Assembly: GCA_963645945.1 (NCBI GenBank)
Contig: CAVIUA010000028.1
Location: 1 to 35,427, forward strand
Direction of reading: 5' to 3'
DNA: 35,427 nucleotides
From: CAG-877 sp963645945
GTDB lineage: Bacteria > Bacillota_I > Bacilli_A > RF39 > UBA660
Shown here: positions 7,239 to 17,739 of the stretch, piece after piece
Numbering within the stretch: position 1 is the stretch's first letter
How the letters are laid out: each line of letters opens with the position of its first letter
The notes under the pieces: model-generated
Told to the model about the DNA's origin: nothing
What the model saw: the letters and a program-made list of their open reading frames with translations, nothing else
Databases searched by the model: none
Translations under genes and position numbers: made by a program

Positions 7239-8615
7239 TCATTCTTTTTCCAATACTTTTTTAGAACCTTTTTTCTTATAAATTTTAATACCTATAAAAA
7301 CAAAACTACCAATCAATAAAATAACCAATATAATTATTAAATAAAGTGAAAATGATGAAGAATTACATACTACAACTTCATTAGATAACTGAGTCATACT
7401 TACTAAATAATCATTACTAGTATTCTTATCAAATTCAATATATCCATCGTTTACCTTAAGTTTACTTTCATATAACTTATATTTATTTTTTTCATAAGAA
7501 TATAAATTAACTACATCACCTGTCTTAAATTTATCTCCTACATATAATTTAATTTTCAAATTATTTAAAGATGAATTGAACTCAAGATATATTCCATCAG
7601 CATAATTAGAATTTTTCATCATAGTACTTTTATTTTTAGGATTATATGAAACAGTTGTATCTAAATTACTATTTACTTTTAACTTTGTTCCATCAACTAC
7701 AAAACTATATACTAATTTTTTTTCATCATTATAATAATTTAAATTAACAGTTTTACTAGCTGTTTTTATTTTATCTAAATCACTTTTAGAAATAACAGTA
7801 TCCTTCTCAATATTTATATTAACATCTTTAATTTTATTATTTTTTAAAACATAATCTAAATCTTCTAAATAAAAAGCATCTTTTCTAGTAACTTTAACAT
7901 TGATTTTATTTTGACTTCCAGCTTCAGATGTAACTACAACTTCTATATTATTTTCACCAATATTTAAATTATGTTTTCCAGTACCAGTTACACTAGCTTT
8001 GCTATCTTCTAAAGTAGCTTTTAAATCAATACTTGAAACATCATTAGTTACAGTTAAAGTATAATTATTATTATCAACTTTTATTAAAGAATAATCTTCT
8101 ACAGTTAATTTTTTTACATTATTATTTTGAGATTTGCTATTTTGATTATTATTGTTACCATTATTATTACTATTATTACTATTATTGTTATTATTATTAG
8201 GAGCAGGAGTAGGACTTGGTGTTGGCGTTGGAGCTGGTGCTGGCTTAGCAACTACATTTACTGTAATTGTTTTTGTTAAGCCAGTTAAATATTCTTCTTC
8301 CATTGTAGCGAAGTGTTCTGATGCTACAACAGAAATTATTGCAGTACCAACACTATTACTTGTTATGGTAAAATTTCCTGTTGAACCAGAATCTTGTATA
8401 AATAATTTATCTGAACTAACAGATGCAACGCCTGAGTTTGATGAGGAGATATTTAATCTACCTACGGCGTTATTTGAAGTAATTGTAATTGTTTTTGTTT
8501 CTCCCGGATACATACTGACACTGCTACCAGAAACACTAAATCCTCCAGCTGCACATACTTTAAAAGGAATTAAGGCTATGGCTAGTAGTAAAACTAGCAA
8601 ATATTTTCTTTTCAT
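7239..8615 (-). CDS. Membrane-anchored surface protein with Ig-like and cadherin-like beta domains
   Basis: This 458-residue protein has a signal peptide (residues 1-22, ending VCAA) and an Ig-like (Big_2-type) beta domain at about 23-125. A Pro/Thr then Asn-rich flexible linker (about 126-170, APAPTPTPSPTPAP and NNNNNN runs) follows. Next come a cadherin-like beta-sandwich (about 172-245) and further beta-rich sequence. It ends with one transmembrane segment (about 425-447) and a Lys-rich cytosolic tail. The layout is that of a cell-surface stalk held in the membrane. Its ATG overlaps the stop of the dockerin protease upstream by one base (TAATG), with GGAGG just upstream, so the two are translated in a coupled way. 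I infer that it may hold or receive the protease; no cohesin domain is recognisable by eye. Confidence 0.75.
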   Translation of the reverse strand: MKRKYLLVLLLAIALIPFKVCAAGGFSVSGSSVSMYPGETKTITITSNNAVGRLNISSSNSGVASVSSDKLFIQDSGSTGNFTITSNSVGTAIISVVASEHFATMEEEYLTGLTKTITVNVVAKPAPAPTPTPSPTPAPNNNNNNSNNSNNNGNNNNQNSKSQNNNVKKLTVEDYSLIKVDNNNYTLTVTNDVSSIDLKATLEDSKASVTGTGKHNLNIGENNIEVVVTSEAGSQNKINVKVTRKDAFYLEDLDYVLKNNKIKDVNINIEKDTVISKSDLDKIKTASKTVNLNYYNDEKKLVYSFVVDGTKLKVNSNLDTTVSYNPKNKSTMMKNSNYADGIYLEFNSSLNNLKIKLYVGDKFKTGDVVNLYSYEKNKYKLYESKLKVNDGYIEFDKNTSNDYLVSMTQLSNEVVVCNSSSFSLYLIIILVILLIGSFVFIGIKIYKKKGSKKVLEKE

Positions 8616-11600
8616 TAATTTTCCTCCATAATCATTTTCATAATTCTTATATAATCAATTATGTCTATAGAACCATTTTGATTAACATCAGCAGCTTTTA
8701 AATAAGGTCCTGATAGTTTTTGTGTTTCCATTATATCTTTCATGATTCTTATATAATCTATTATATCGATAATAGCATTACCATTAACATCCCCAATAAC
8801 AATATTAGTATACTCGACATATAATTCATTATCTTTATAAATTTTTGTTTTTCCACCAGTATATATTATCTTTTTACCATCAATTTCCTTTGTATCAACC
8901 TTAACTGTATAATTACTATTTAATTTAATATGAGAAACAAATTCATCTAAAGTTGTCCCAACATTAATAGAACTAATATATTTATTTTCTTCATCATTTT
9001 TATAATCATTTATTTTATAACTAAAATCCTCTTGCCATTGTGCATATAACTTAACAATATCATTTTCACTTTTTGCTAAATTAATAACACTTTCTTCATC
9101 TTTATATGAAGTACCAGTTCCATCTGCTTTTGTATTCCATTCTTTAAATGTATATCCCTCTCGTGTAAATGTATTTTTTGTAAGATTTAATGCTAGATCA
9201 TAAGTTAAATCTTCGTTATTCATTGTACCAGTTCCACCATTTGCATTAAATGATATTTTATAATTAATTGGTAAAATTATTGCATAAAACTTAATAGTAG
9301 AGTTATTTACATTTGTTAAATTTTTAAATTTTTCATCTAGTTTTAATGATTTTCCAGTTCCGTCATATTCAGTATTCCATTCTTTAAATTTATATCCATC
9401 TTTTAAAGTCCATTTATACTCAAAAGCAATATATTCAACATCATACTTATTTGTACCAGTTTCAAATTTTGTTTGATCCTCATTATACCAATAAACATTA
9501 TAGCTTATTGGTTTCCAAATTGCATATAATTTTATATTCGCAACAGGAGAAATTTGTTCTGAACCTTTATATGAAATACCAGTTCCATCTGCTTTTGTAT
9601 TCCATTCAACAAAAACATAACCTTCTCTTTTAAACATATTGCTAGGAATAGTAATTACATCTCCATAACTTAATTGAATATCATCAATAGTACCAGTTCC
9701 ACCATTAGAATCAAAAGAAACAGTATATTTTAATCCATCAACAATAGGAATAAATAATTTTTCATATTTAGAACTAACAACTAAATAGGTAATACCTTCC
9801 TTATTACGAGTAATCACTCCATCTTTAATAGAAACAATATCAGAATCTAAAACATCATACTTTAAATCATACGAACTAGATATAACATCGTCCAATTCAA
9901 TACTTTTTGACATACCAAGATCAATAGCATAATCTGTAGAATTTATATAGTCAAATGACATATTTTTTAATCTAGGAACTCTATTAATATTATCAACAGT
10001 TTGTAAAACCCAGTAACTACTAAATGAATCCCAAGAACTATAAAGAGAATTTTTACCCAAATTATTAACATTAATTTGTTTAACATTAGTAGCAGTTGTA
10101 CTAGTATTCGACTTATCATATCCTGTATTATCAATATAATAAGCATTCTTTAAAGTATATGTACCATTAGAATCTTCAGCCAAACTACAAGTAATACCAG
10201 AAGAACAGTTTTTACCTTTAACAGTACCAATGTTTAAAATATTTTCTAAATAAGTTATATTTTTATTTTTAAGTTTAAGACTACCTATAATTCCTGAAGC
10301 ATTACCATTATTAGCTGTAACATTTCCAATATTAATTACATTTTTAATAGCAACATCCATATACAATGCAGAATGCGTATTTTCTACATAACCAAATAAT
10401 CCACCAGCATAATCATTCGCAACAATACTAGCAGAATTAAATAAAGAACTAATCCTATCATAATAATATTCAGAATATACACCTGCTCTTAATATACCAA
10501 TGATACCAGCAACATAATTATTTCCTGTAATACTTCCACCCAAGGTATAAATATTTTGCAAATAAACAGTATAAATATTAGACCTACTATCAACTCTGCC
10601 TGCTAAAGCACCAACATAATTATTACCAGTAATATTAGCATCTTCTATAATCAAATTAGTTATATATACAGAATTACTTCCACCATCATAATAACTATAT
10701 AAGTTTTTAAACAAACCAACATAATCCTCTGAAGGTCTATTAATATAAAGTCCTTTAATTTTATATCCTTTACCATCTAAATAAATAGATAGTTTTTCAT
10801 CAGAACTTGAATCATTATATTCAATTGGATCCCAACCAAGTCCATTATTATAAAATTTACCATTTTCATTTTGTGTATCATACGTTAAATCTATATCATT
10901 ACCCAAAACATAATATTTATTAGTATTATTTCTAATTAAATTTAATTGACTACTATTAGTAATTACATAAGGATTTTCTTTTGTACCATCACCAGAAATT
11001 AAAGTTGAACCCGCATTTATAATAAGTTTACTACTACATAAAACATTACCAGAATATATAGTTTCAATAGTATATTCTCCGTTTTCCAAACCATTTTCAA
11101 CAACAATTTTAGGATATATATTATTTGCATATACAGTATTATTCGTATAAACATAATTAGAAGTTATTTCGTTATTATTACTATCTAAAATCCTATAATC
11201 TATTAAACTATCTTCTTCAATACCTCTAGTAGTTTGATTTAATCTAAAAGTAAAATTATTATCATTTGTATATCCACCATTATAAGTATAATCATCAGTT
11301 TCAATATATTCTTTATCATCTATATTACTTGTATAAACTCTAACTGTACCATTGTCAAATAACAAATACTTGCTGCCATATTTAACAGCTATTTCAACAT
11401 CCCTATTAAAATTATAATTTTTACTACTTAAATCAATTGTATAATAACCAGCATAATCAGTTTTAATAGTATCAATTAAAACATTTTCACCAGAATCAAT
11501 TTTAACATAAACGTCCATATTTTCATTTTTTAATTGATAAGGACTAACAAATAATTTAATCTTTTCAATTTTTTCAGTATTATCAAAATCATTAGTAATA

Positions 11601-12874
11601 ACACTCATAACACCCTGTCTAGTAGAATGATAAAAATTGTCCCATGATTTATTGTCTACTTTAACAACAGCTGAAAAATATGAATCATCACTATCATAAG
11701 CAAGTAATGGATACTGATTACTACTACCCCAGGAATTTTTTAAAATCCATACTCCCTTTCCTTTAACAATAGTACCATTACTGCAATCATAATAATTTTC
11801 AACTACAGCATTGCTTAACTTACAATATTCATATTCATAATCATCATCCCAACCAATGATCTGCATAGCATGACCAGCAGTATTCTTACAAACATCATTA
11901 TCAAACTCAATTAACTGTGTATCACCAACATCTAATGTACAATTAGCTAACGGGTCAATTGTACCAACGACTGCTCCACCATAATTTTTAATTAAATTTT
12001 TAATAGAATTAATATATTCATCTTTTTTAGCTAAATCATCTTCATTTGTTAAATCTAAATCTTTTATATTTAAAGTTGAAAGATATACAGTATTATCTAC
12101 TTCATATAACGAATTTTTAAACTTAAATACTTCACTAGGTTCTACAACATTTTTACTTTTTTCTTTTCCTTGTTGCCAACTTATATCAACTAAACTTAAT
12201 GAATCTACATAAATATCCCAAGCTGTAGTATAAACACCACCATCATCATATAATTTTCTACTAAAGGAACTATAATAAGGTTCATACAAAGATTTATTAT
12301 CAACTATTCCATTACCACTGGTAGCGTAATCTAATTGTCTTTCTGAAAATAATTTAAAATCAGTCGAATAAGAAGTATCATTAGAACTAAGTATCAAACT
12401 TTCAACTTGACTATTTGCTGAATAAGCCCAGCAAAGACCTGCATTACCTTGACTTTCAACAGGAGTAACATAATTCTTTCCATTAACATTTCTTAAATCA
12501 AAAGAACTTGAAAAATCACTACTTCCTTCATACGTACCTGATACATAATCAGATATAACATCACTTGGAATATAGTCATATTCAGCCTTTAACTCATCAG
12601 ATAATTCCAAATAACTTACGTATTGAGGATTTAGATAAGCAATTCCTTCTTTTTTATTTTTTTCAGTTAAAAGGACTTCACCAGTTTCTTCATAAACTTC
12701 TCGTATATAATTCTTTGCTTCTACCGGCAAATAAGAATATGCAGGTTTCTTCAAAACACTACTTATATAATCAGTATCCTTTTTAACATTAACATTTTTA
12801 AATGAAAAAGTACCAACAATTAAAGAAATTAAAAAAAACAAAATGACGAATCCAAATATGCTTTTTTTCTTCAT
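8615..12874 (-). CDS. Secreted papain-family (C1A) cysteine protease with InlB repeats and C-terminal dockerin
   Basis: This is a 1419-residue extracellular protein. A signal peptide or N-terminal anchor spans about residues 5-25. A C1A peptidase domain follows, with an intact active site: oxyanion Gln142 and Cys148 in QGNAGLCWAYS, His335 in AGHAMQIIGWDDD and Asn380 in WILKNSWG. Beta-rich sequence leads to GLUG-like repeats at about 720-875 (NYVGALAGRV, NYVAGIIGIL, ASGIIGSL). Three InlB/Listeria-Bacteroides repeats follow at about 1050-1275 (SFDSNGGTG... EWNTKADGTG). A type I dockerin ends the protein from about 1354, with two Ca-binding loops, DVNGNAIIDIIDYIRIM and DVNQNGSIDIIDYIRIM. GAGGT lies about seven nt upstream of the ATG. 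The dockerin implies docking to a cohesin-bearing partner; none is recognisable in this window. The coupled downstream membrane protein is a candidate partner. Confidence 0.92.
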   Translation of the reverse strand: MKKKSIFGFVILFFLISLIVGTFSFKNVNVKKDTDYISSVLKKPAYSYLPVEAKNYIREVYEETGEVLLTEKNKKEGIAYLNPQYVSYLELSDELKAEYDYIPSDVISDYVSGTYEGSSDFSSSFDLRNVNGKNYVTPVESQGNAGLCWAYSANSQVESLILSSNDTSYSTDFKLFSERQLDYATSGNGIVDNKSLYEPYYSSFSRKLYDDGGVYTTAWDIYVDSLSLVDISWQQGKEKSKNVVEPSEVFKFKNSLYEVDNTVYLSTLNIKDLDLTNEDDLAKKDEYINSIKNLIKNYGGAVVGTIDPLANCTLDVGDTQLIEFDNDVCKNTAGHAMQIIGWDDDYEYEYCKLSNAVVENYYDCSNGTIVKGKGVWILKNSWGSSNQYPLLAYDSDDSYFSAVVKVDNKSWDNFYHSTRQGVMSVITNDFDNTEKIEKIKLFVSPYQLKNENMDVYVKIDSGENVLIDTIKTDYAGYYTIDLSSKNYNFNRDVEIAVKYGSKYLLFDNGTVRVYTSNIDDKEYIETDDYTYNGGYTNDNNFTFRLNQTTRGIEEDSLIDYRILDSNNNEITSNYVYTNNTVYANNIYPKIVVENGLENGEYTIETIYSGNVLCSSKLIINAGSTLISGDGTKENPYVITNSSQLNLIRNNTNKYYVLGNDIDLTYDTQNENGKFYNNGLGWDPIEYNDSSSDEKLSIYLDGKGYKIKGLYINRPSEDYVGLFKNLYSYYDGGSNSVYITNLIIEDANITGNNYVGALAGRVDSRSNIYTVYLQNIYTLGGSITGNNYVAGIIGILRAGVYSEYYYDRISSLFNSASIVANDYAGGLFGYVENTHSALYMDVAIKNVINIGNVTANNGNASGIIGSLKLKNKNITYLENILNIGTVKGKNCSSGITCSLAEDSNGTYTLKNAYYIDNTGYDKSNTSTTATNVKQINVNNLGKNSLYSSWDSFSSYWVLQTVDNINRVPRLKNMSFDYINSTDYAIDLGMSKSIELDDVISSSYDLKYDVLDSDIVSIKDGVITRNKEGITYLVVSSKYEKLFIPIVDGLKYTVSFDSNGGTGTIDDIQLSYGDVITIPSNMFKREGYVFVEWNTKADGTGISYKGSEQISPVANIKLYAIWKPISYNVYWYNEDQTKFETGTNKYDVEYIAFEYKWTLKDGYKFKEWNTEYDGTGKSLKLDEKFKNLTNVNNSTIKFYAIILPINYKISFNANGGTGTMNNEDLTYDLALNLTKNTFTREGYTFKEWNTKADGTGTSYKDEESVINLAKSENDIVKLYAQWQEDFSYKINDYKNDEENKYISSINVGTTLDEFVSHIKLNSNYTVKVDTKEIDGKKIIYTGGKTKIYKDNELYVEYTNIVIGDVNGNAIIDIIDYIRIMKDIMETQKLSGPYLKAADVNQNGSIDIIDYIRIMKMIMEEN

Positions 12875-12928
12875 AAAACTACCTCACTACTATACATAAA
12901 TAGTATCAAAACATAAATAAAAAATCAA

Positions 12929-12981
12929 TAAAAAAAGAAAAGTTAAATTTTTAATTTTAAAATTAATTTTCTTTTCTTTTT
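12929..12981 (-). terminator. Intrinsic terminator of nifJ
   Basis: An 11-bp outer stem (AAAAAGAAAAG/CTTTTCTTTTT) encloses an AT-only inner hairpin, and the minus strand continues into more T residues. It lies just after the nifJ stop at 12990. The stem is A/T-rich, but it is long and well placed. Confidence 0.55.
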
Positions 12982-12989
12982 TATATTAT

Positions 12990-15900
12990 TTATTCATCAT
13001 TTTTTTCCAAAGATTTATAATAATCAAACCTTCTCATAGCGTTCTTTTTATTTCTATCTAATAATTCCTTAGAGTTTTTATTAAGATTTTTTAATGAACG
13101 ATATCTATCTTCTCCAAGAATAAATTCCTCATATTTAGAAAAATCCGCTTTACTATCCATCTTAAATTCCAAACTAGCTGGATTATAATGAAACAATGGA
13201 AAATATCCTGACTCAGTAGCACACTTCTCTTCATTAATACTATTTTTCATCCCTTTTATTATTCCTTGCGCAATACATGGTGCATAAGCAATAACAATAG
13301 AAGGTCCATTATATTCATCAGCTTCTTTTAATACTTTAATAGCTTGATTTGGATTAGCACCAAGCGAAATAGTACCAACATAAACATGATCATATGTAAG
13401 TGCCATTTTAGCCAAATCTTTTTTAGCAGTCTCTTTACCAGAAGAAGCAAACTTTGCAACTGCACCAGTTCTAGTAGACTTAGATGACTGTCCACCAGTA
13501 TTAGAATATACTTCTGTATCAAGAACTAAAATATTAATATTTTCTTTATTAGCTAAAACATGATCAATTCCATTATAGCCAATGTCATAAGCCCAACCAT
13601 CTCCACCTACTAGCCAGATAGATTTAGGAGAAATAAATCTTTTTAACTTAACAAGATCAGTAATCTTAGAATTATCAACCAATTCTAATAAATCATTAGC
13701 TGTTTTATCATTAATATCCTTAACGTAAGCCTTATAAATATCAACTTCACTTTTTTTAACATCTTTAATATTATTTTTTATCAAATTAACTATTCTATTT
13801 TTCATAGCCATATCAGCTATTCGGATACCAAAACCAAATTCAGCATTATCTTCAAATAAAGAATTAGCCCAAGGTACAGAATATGGCATAGAAGGAGTTG
13901 AAGCACCATAGATAGAAGAACATCCTGTAGCGTTAGAAATAATAAGTTTATCTCCAAATAATTGTGTTAAAAGTTTTAAATAAGGAGTTTCTCCACAACC
14001 AGCACAAGCTCCAGGAAATTCAAACCTTGGTTTCTTAAACTGACTACCTTTAACTGTATTAGTTGGCATAACATCTTTCTTTTCACTAACTTCGTTAAAT
14101 AGATACTGATATTCCTCATCTTTTTTATCTTCAAGTAAAGCATCTTTCATTTTCATAACAAGAGCTTTAGCACCCTTTTTACCAGGACAAACTTCACTAC
14201 ATAATGAACAACCAGTACAATCTGGTAAACTAACACCTACTGTAAATTTATAATCTTTATCCTTAATACTAGCTGGAATCAAATTACGACTAACAGATTC
14301 AGGAGCATCTATTTGCTCTTTTTCATTTAGTAAAAATGGTCTAATAACACCATGTGGACAAACTAAAGAACATAAGTTACATGAAATACAATTATTAGAA
14401 TTATAACTTGGAGCCATATCAGAAGAATCTCTCTTATCTAACTTAGATGTACCAGCTTCAAAAGAACCATCAGGCCTTTTTATAAAACTACTTACAGGTA
14501 AGCTATCACCTTCCATACAATCAATAGTTTCAAAGAAACTCTTTTGTTTACTGAAAGACTCAACATAATCTACATATGGAACCTTTACTGGAACAAGACC
14601 ATCTAAACTAGCTTCAATCGCCTTAATATTTTTAGTAACTAAGTCACCAGCCTTATTAGCAAACTTAACAGCTAAATTCTCTTTAATTTTACCAAGAGCA
14701 AAATTAAAATCAATAATTTTACCAAGTTTAAATATCAATGATTCCATAATTGCACTAATCTTACCAGGAATACCGGCATCTTCTGCCATCTTAGTAGCAT
14801 TAATTATAAACATCTTAATATTTCTATCTTGTAAAATCTTCTTATCATGAACACTCATACAAGCTAAAACCTCATCAGGAGTCTTAGTAGTATTTAAAAC
14901 AAATACACCTTTATTTTTAATCTTTTCTAACATCTTCAATCGTTTCAAATAAGAATCCTTAGTACAAACAATTAAAGATGCCTTCTCTACATAATAAGTA
15001 GATCTAATAGGTCTCTTACCAAATCTTAAATTAGAAATAGTAACTCCACCAGACTTTTTAGAATCATACTGAAAATATCCTTGTACATAAGCATTTGTAT
15101 AAGTACCAGTAATCTTCATAATATCCTTAGAAGCACTAACCATACCATCACTACCAAAGCCATAAATCAAAAACTCTATATTATTACTTGGTATTCTAAA
15201 AGTCTTATCATACTTAATAGATAAATTAGTAACATCATCAACAATACCTAAAGTAAAGTTATTATGAACATCTCTAGTATCTAGAAAATCATATAAACCT
15301 TTAATCATAGCTGGTGTTGTATTCTTACTAGATAAACCATATCTACCACCATAAACACTAACCTTAGCATCTATTTCTTTAATAGTTTTGCAAACATCCA
15401 AATACAATGGTTCTCCTGCAGAACCAGCTTCTTTAGTTCTATCTAAAACAGCTATCTTTTTAACTGATTTAGGTAAAACTTTCAAGAAGTATTTAGAGCT
15501 AAATGGTCTATATAAATGAACTTCTAATAATCCAACATTTTCATTTTTCTCTTCTATTAAATAATCAATTGTTTCTTTAATAGTCTCACAAACTGATCCC
15601 ATCGCAACTATAACTTTATTAGCAGTCTTACTACCATAATAATTAAATGGTTGATAATCTTTACCAGTTATTTTATTAATTTCCTCCATATATTTAGAAA
15701 CAATATCTGGAAGTTTATTATAGTACTCATTTCTAACTTCTGTAGCTTGGAAATAAATATCTTCATTTTGTGCTGTACCTTTAATAACCGGATTATCTAC
15801 TCCTAATGCTCTTTCTCTAAATTCATGTAATGCTTTTTCATCTATAAGATTTTTTAATTTATCAGTATCAATAACATCTACTTTCTGTAATTCATGACTA

Positions 15901-16418
15901 GTTCTAAAACCATCAAAGAAGTTAATAAATGGTACTCTTCCTTTTATAGCTGACAAATGGGCAACACCTGTCAAATCCATAACTTGTTGTACAGAGGAAG
16001 ATGCAAGCATTGCAAATCCTGTAGACCGTGTTGCGTATATATCTTGATGATCTCCAAATATAGATAAAGCATGTGTTGCTAGACTTCTAGCCGCAACATT
16101 TATAACACAAGGTAATAATTCACCAGCAATTTTATACATATTAGGAATCATTAATAATAACCCTTGACTAGCTGTATAAGTAGTAGTTAAACATCCTGCT
16201 TGTAATGATCCATGTACCATACCAGCAGCACCTGCCTCAGATTCCATTTCTACAACTTTTACAGGCGTCCCAAAATAATTAAGTTTTCCTTCACTACTCC
16301 ATTTATCAGTAACCTCAGCCATAGGTGAAGCTGGAGTTATTGGATAGATTCCTGCCACCTCTGTAAAATTATAAGAAACATAACTACATGCTTCATTACC
16401 ATCCATTATTTTCTTCAT
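12990..16418 (-). CDS. nifJ: Pyruvate:ferredoxin (flavodoxin) oxidoreductase
   Basis: This 1142-residue single-chain enzyme oxidises pyruvate and CoA to acetyl-CoA and CO2 and passes electrons to ferredoxin or flavodoxin. It marks anaerobic energy metabolism. The N-terminal domain starts with the family signature GNEACSYVSYNFTEVAGIYP, and ITPASPMAE follows. Two 4Fe-4S motifs lie at CISCNLCSLVCP (about 676) and CTGCSLCSEVCP (about 733). The C-terminal thiamine diphosphate domain contains GACAGCGETPY (about 802), GGDGWAYDIGYNG (about 936) and NTGGQSSKSTRTG. The Cys ligands of the proximal cluster (CAGC, TGCSS, APCIAQG) are present. Length is near the family norm of about 1170 residues. AGGAGG nine nt upstream supports the ATG. 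It is flanked by terminators on both sides and so is probably transcribed alone from the AT-rich region at 16440-16465. Confidence 0.97.
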   Translation of the reverse strand: MKKIMDGNEACSYVSYNFTEVAGIYPITPASPMAEVTDKWSSEGKLNYFGTPVKVVEMESEAGAAGMVHGSLQAGCLTTTYTASQGLLLMIPNMYKIAGELLPCVINVAARSLATHALSIFGDHQDIYATRSTGFAMLASSSVQQVMDLTGVAHLSAIKGRVPFINFFDGFRTSHELQKVDVIDTDKLKNLIDEKALHEFRERALGVDNPVIKGTAQNEDIYFQATEVRNEYYNKLPDIVSKYMEEINKITGKDYQPFNYYGSKTANKVIVAMGSVCETIKETIDYLIEEKNENVGLLEVHLYRPFSSKYFLKVLPKSVKKIAVLDRTKEAGSAGEPLYLDVCKTIKEIDAKVSVYGGRYGLSSKNTTPAMIKGLYDFLDTRDVHNNFTLGIVDDVTNLSIKYDKTFRIPSNNIEFLIYGFGSDGMVSASKDIMKITGTYTNAYVQGYFQYDSKKSGGVTISNLRFGKRPIRSTYYVEKASLIVCTKDSYLKRLKMLEKIKNKGVFVLNTTKTPDEVLACMSVHDKKILQDRNIKMFIINATKMAEDAGIPGKISAIMESLIFKLGKIIDFNFALGKIKENLAVKFANKAGDLVTKNIKAIEASLDGLVPVKVPYVDYVESFSKQKSFFETIDCMEGDSLPVSSFIKRPDGSFEAGTSKLDKRDSSDMAPSYNSNNCISCNLCSLVCPHGVIRPFLLNEKEQIDAPESVSRNLIPASIKDKDYKFTVGVSLPDCTGCSLCSEVCPGKKGAKALVMKMKDALLEDKKDEEYQYLFNEVSEKKDVMPTNTVKGSQFKKPRFEFPGACAGCGETPYLKLLTQLFGDKLIISNATGCSSIYGASTPSMPYSVPWANSLFEDNAEFGFGIRIADMAMKNRIVNLIKNNIKDVKKSEVDIYKAYVKDINDKTANDLLELVDNSKITDLVKLKRFISPKSIWLVGGDGWAYDIGYNGIDHVLANKENINILVLDTEVYSNTGGQSSKSTRTGAVAKFASSGKETAKKDLAKMALTYDHVYVGTISLGANPNQAIKVLKEADEYNGPSIVIAYAPCIAQGIIKGMKNSINEEKCATESGYFPLFHYNPASLEFKMDSKADFSKYEEFILGEDRYRSLKNLNKNSKELLDRNKKNAMRRFDYYKSLEKNDE

Positions 16419-16444
16419 AAGTTATCATCCTCCTACTAAAATAT

Positions 16445-16458
16445 ATTATATACCAAAG
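16445..16458 (-). promoter_or_regulatory. Probable nifJ promoter (-10 region)
   Basis: Minus strand TGGTATATAATAT lies just downstream of the upstream operon's terminator and about 30 nt before the nifJ ATG. TATAAT or the overlapping TGG-TATATA could serve as the -10. No clear -35 is seen. Confidence 0.45.
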
Positions 16459-16461
16459 AAA

Positions 16462-16489
16462 GAAAAAAAGTCTACTCTCTAATAGACTT
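16462..16489 (-). terminator. Intrinsic terminator of the envelope operon
   Basis: Minus strand stem AAGTCTA/TAGACTT, an eight-nt loop and seven T residues, starting at the stop codon of the deacetylase gene. Confidence 0.75.
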
Positions 16490-17730
16490 TAAGAAACATA
16501 ATTTATATATGTACTTAAGTTAGTATCATTACGAAGAGAAATTCTAGGTATCTTAAATTTATCAATACCCTTAGTAACTTTTCTTCCACCACCAATAAAT
16601 GCCATTTCAAAACCAGCTTCTTTTAAAACTGAAATTGCATAGTCATTATATTCATAGAATGGAAAACAAAAAGCTTTAGTACCAGAAAGAGTTTCTCTGC
16701 TCTTCTTTAAATCATCCAATAACAATTCTTTATCTAAACATTTCAATGGACTTCCTTGTCCACCAGGACAACGTCCAGGCCAATGTAAATCATGAGTATG
16801 ACTGGCAATTTCCATATACGGAGACTTAAATTGTTCTAAATCATACCAGCTAGATACTAAAAACAAAGTAGCATTGATACCATATTCTTCTAATAATGGA
16901 ACAAAGTTCCAAGCTCTAGCTCCATCATCAATTGTAACTAAAATTGATTTTTCTGGTAATCTAATTTTCCCATCAATAAATTTACCAAGTTCAGTTGTCG
17001 TTAATGTAAAATAATTATTAGATTTTAAATATTCAAATTCTTCTCTTATCTGATTCTCACTATGACAAATAGATTCGTTACAAGAATTATCACCAGCTAA
17101 ATAAATAAAATGATAACAAGTAACTGGTACACTAACAGATTCTGTTAAAGATGTATTATTTACCTCATGAATACTTAAAACATCTTCTTTCTTAACCAGG
17201 TATTCTTCATCATTAAATTCAATAATGTATCCAGAATCGTCTAATTCAATAACAGGAGTATCTAAACTATAATATAATTCATAAATAGCTTTATCATCTT
17301 GATATAAAGTAACTTTATCATTAGTAACTATATTATAATTAAATGGTAAATAATTCTTATATCTTAAATCCTTAGAAAGAAGTTTATCTGTCTTAATAAC
17401 ATCTTGATATCTAACATAATATCCAAGCTCTTCTATTAAAAAGTACTTTGTATTTTTATCAATTTTAGTATCCTTTAAAGTAAATTCTTTATCAGAGGAA
17501 ATTTTCAAAATTTTATTATAATTATTACCAATCTTATTATATAAAAATGCATTATTCACAATAACGTACTTACTGTAACTATTCTTTATTTTTTCTACTA
17601 AAGCTTTTTCTTCTCTTATTGACTTTTGCTTTTCTTCATCCTTTTCTTTTAAATAGAAAAATGTACTTACACAACCAAAAAGTACAATTACAATAAGAAT
17701 TATAATAAAAACAAATTTCTTCTTTTTCAT
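16489..17730 (-). CDS. Membrane-anchored polysaccharide deacetylase (NodB homology)
   Basis: This 413-residue protein has an N-terminal transmembrane anchor (about residues 5-26), a charged linker and an extracytoplasmic region of about 170 residues that probably contains SH3-like beta domains. The C-terminal NodB (CE4) domain carries the metal and catalytic motifs: TIDDG near residue 264 (equivalent to TFDDG), SHTHDLH near 309 (the H-T/S-x-x-H metal site) and FPFYEYND near 345. Such enzymes remove acetyl groups from cell-wall or surface polysaccharide. A Cys-containing insert (HWPGRCPGGQGSPLKC) follows the second motif. AGGAG six nt upstream supports the ATG. It is the last gene of the envelope operon, nine nt after the SGNH gene. 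Confidence 0.88.
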   Translation of the reverse strand: MKKKKFVFIIILIVIVLFGCVSTFFYLKEKDEEKQKSIREEKALVEKIKNSYSKYVIVNNAFLYNKIGNNYNKILKISSDKEFTLKDTKIDKNTKYFLIEELGYYVRYQDVIKTDKLLSKDLRYKNYLPFNYNIVTNDKVTLYQDDKAIYELYYSLDTPVIELDDSGYIIEFNDEEYLVKKEDVLSIHEVNNTSLTESVSVPVTCYHFIYLAGDNSCNESICHSENQIREEFEYLKSNNYFTLTTTELGKFIDGKIRLPEKSILVTIDDGARAWNFVPLLEEYGINATLFLVSSWYDLEQFKSPYMEIASHTHDLHWPGRCPGGQGSPLKCLDKELLLDDLKKSRETLSGTKAFCFPFYEYNDYAISVLKEAGFEMAFIGGGRKVTKGIDKFKIPRISLRNDTNLSTYINYVS

Positions 17731-17739
17731 ACATAACTC

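Noticed and set aside
8152..8631. Plus-strand Leu-rich open frame of 159 codons
   Set aside because: It is the antisense of the Asn-rich and Pro/Thr-rich linker of the surface protein; the poly-Leu run is simply the complement of the AAT/AAC repeats.
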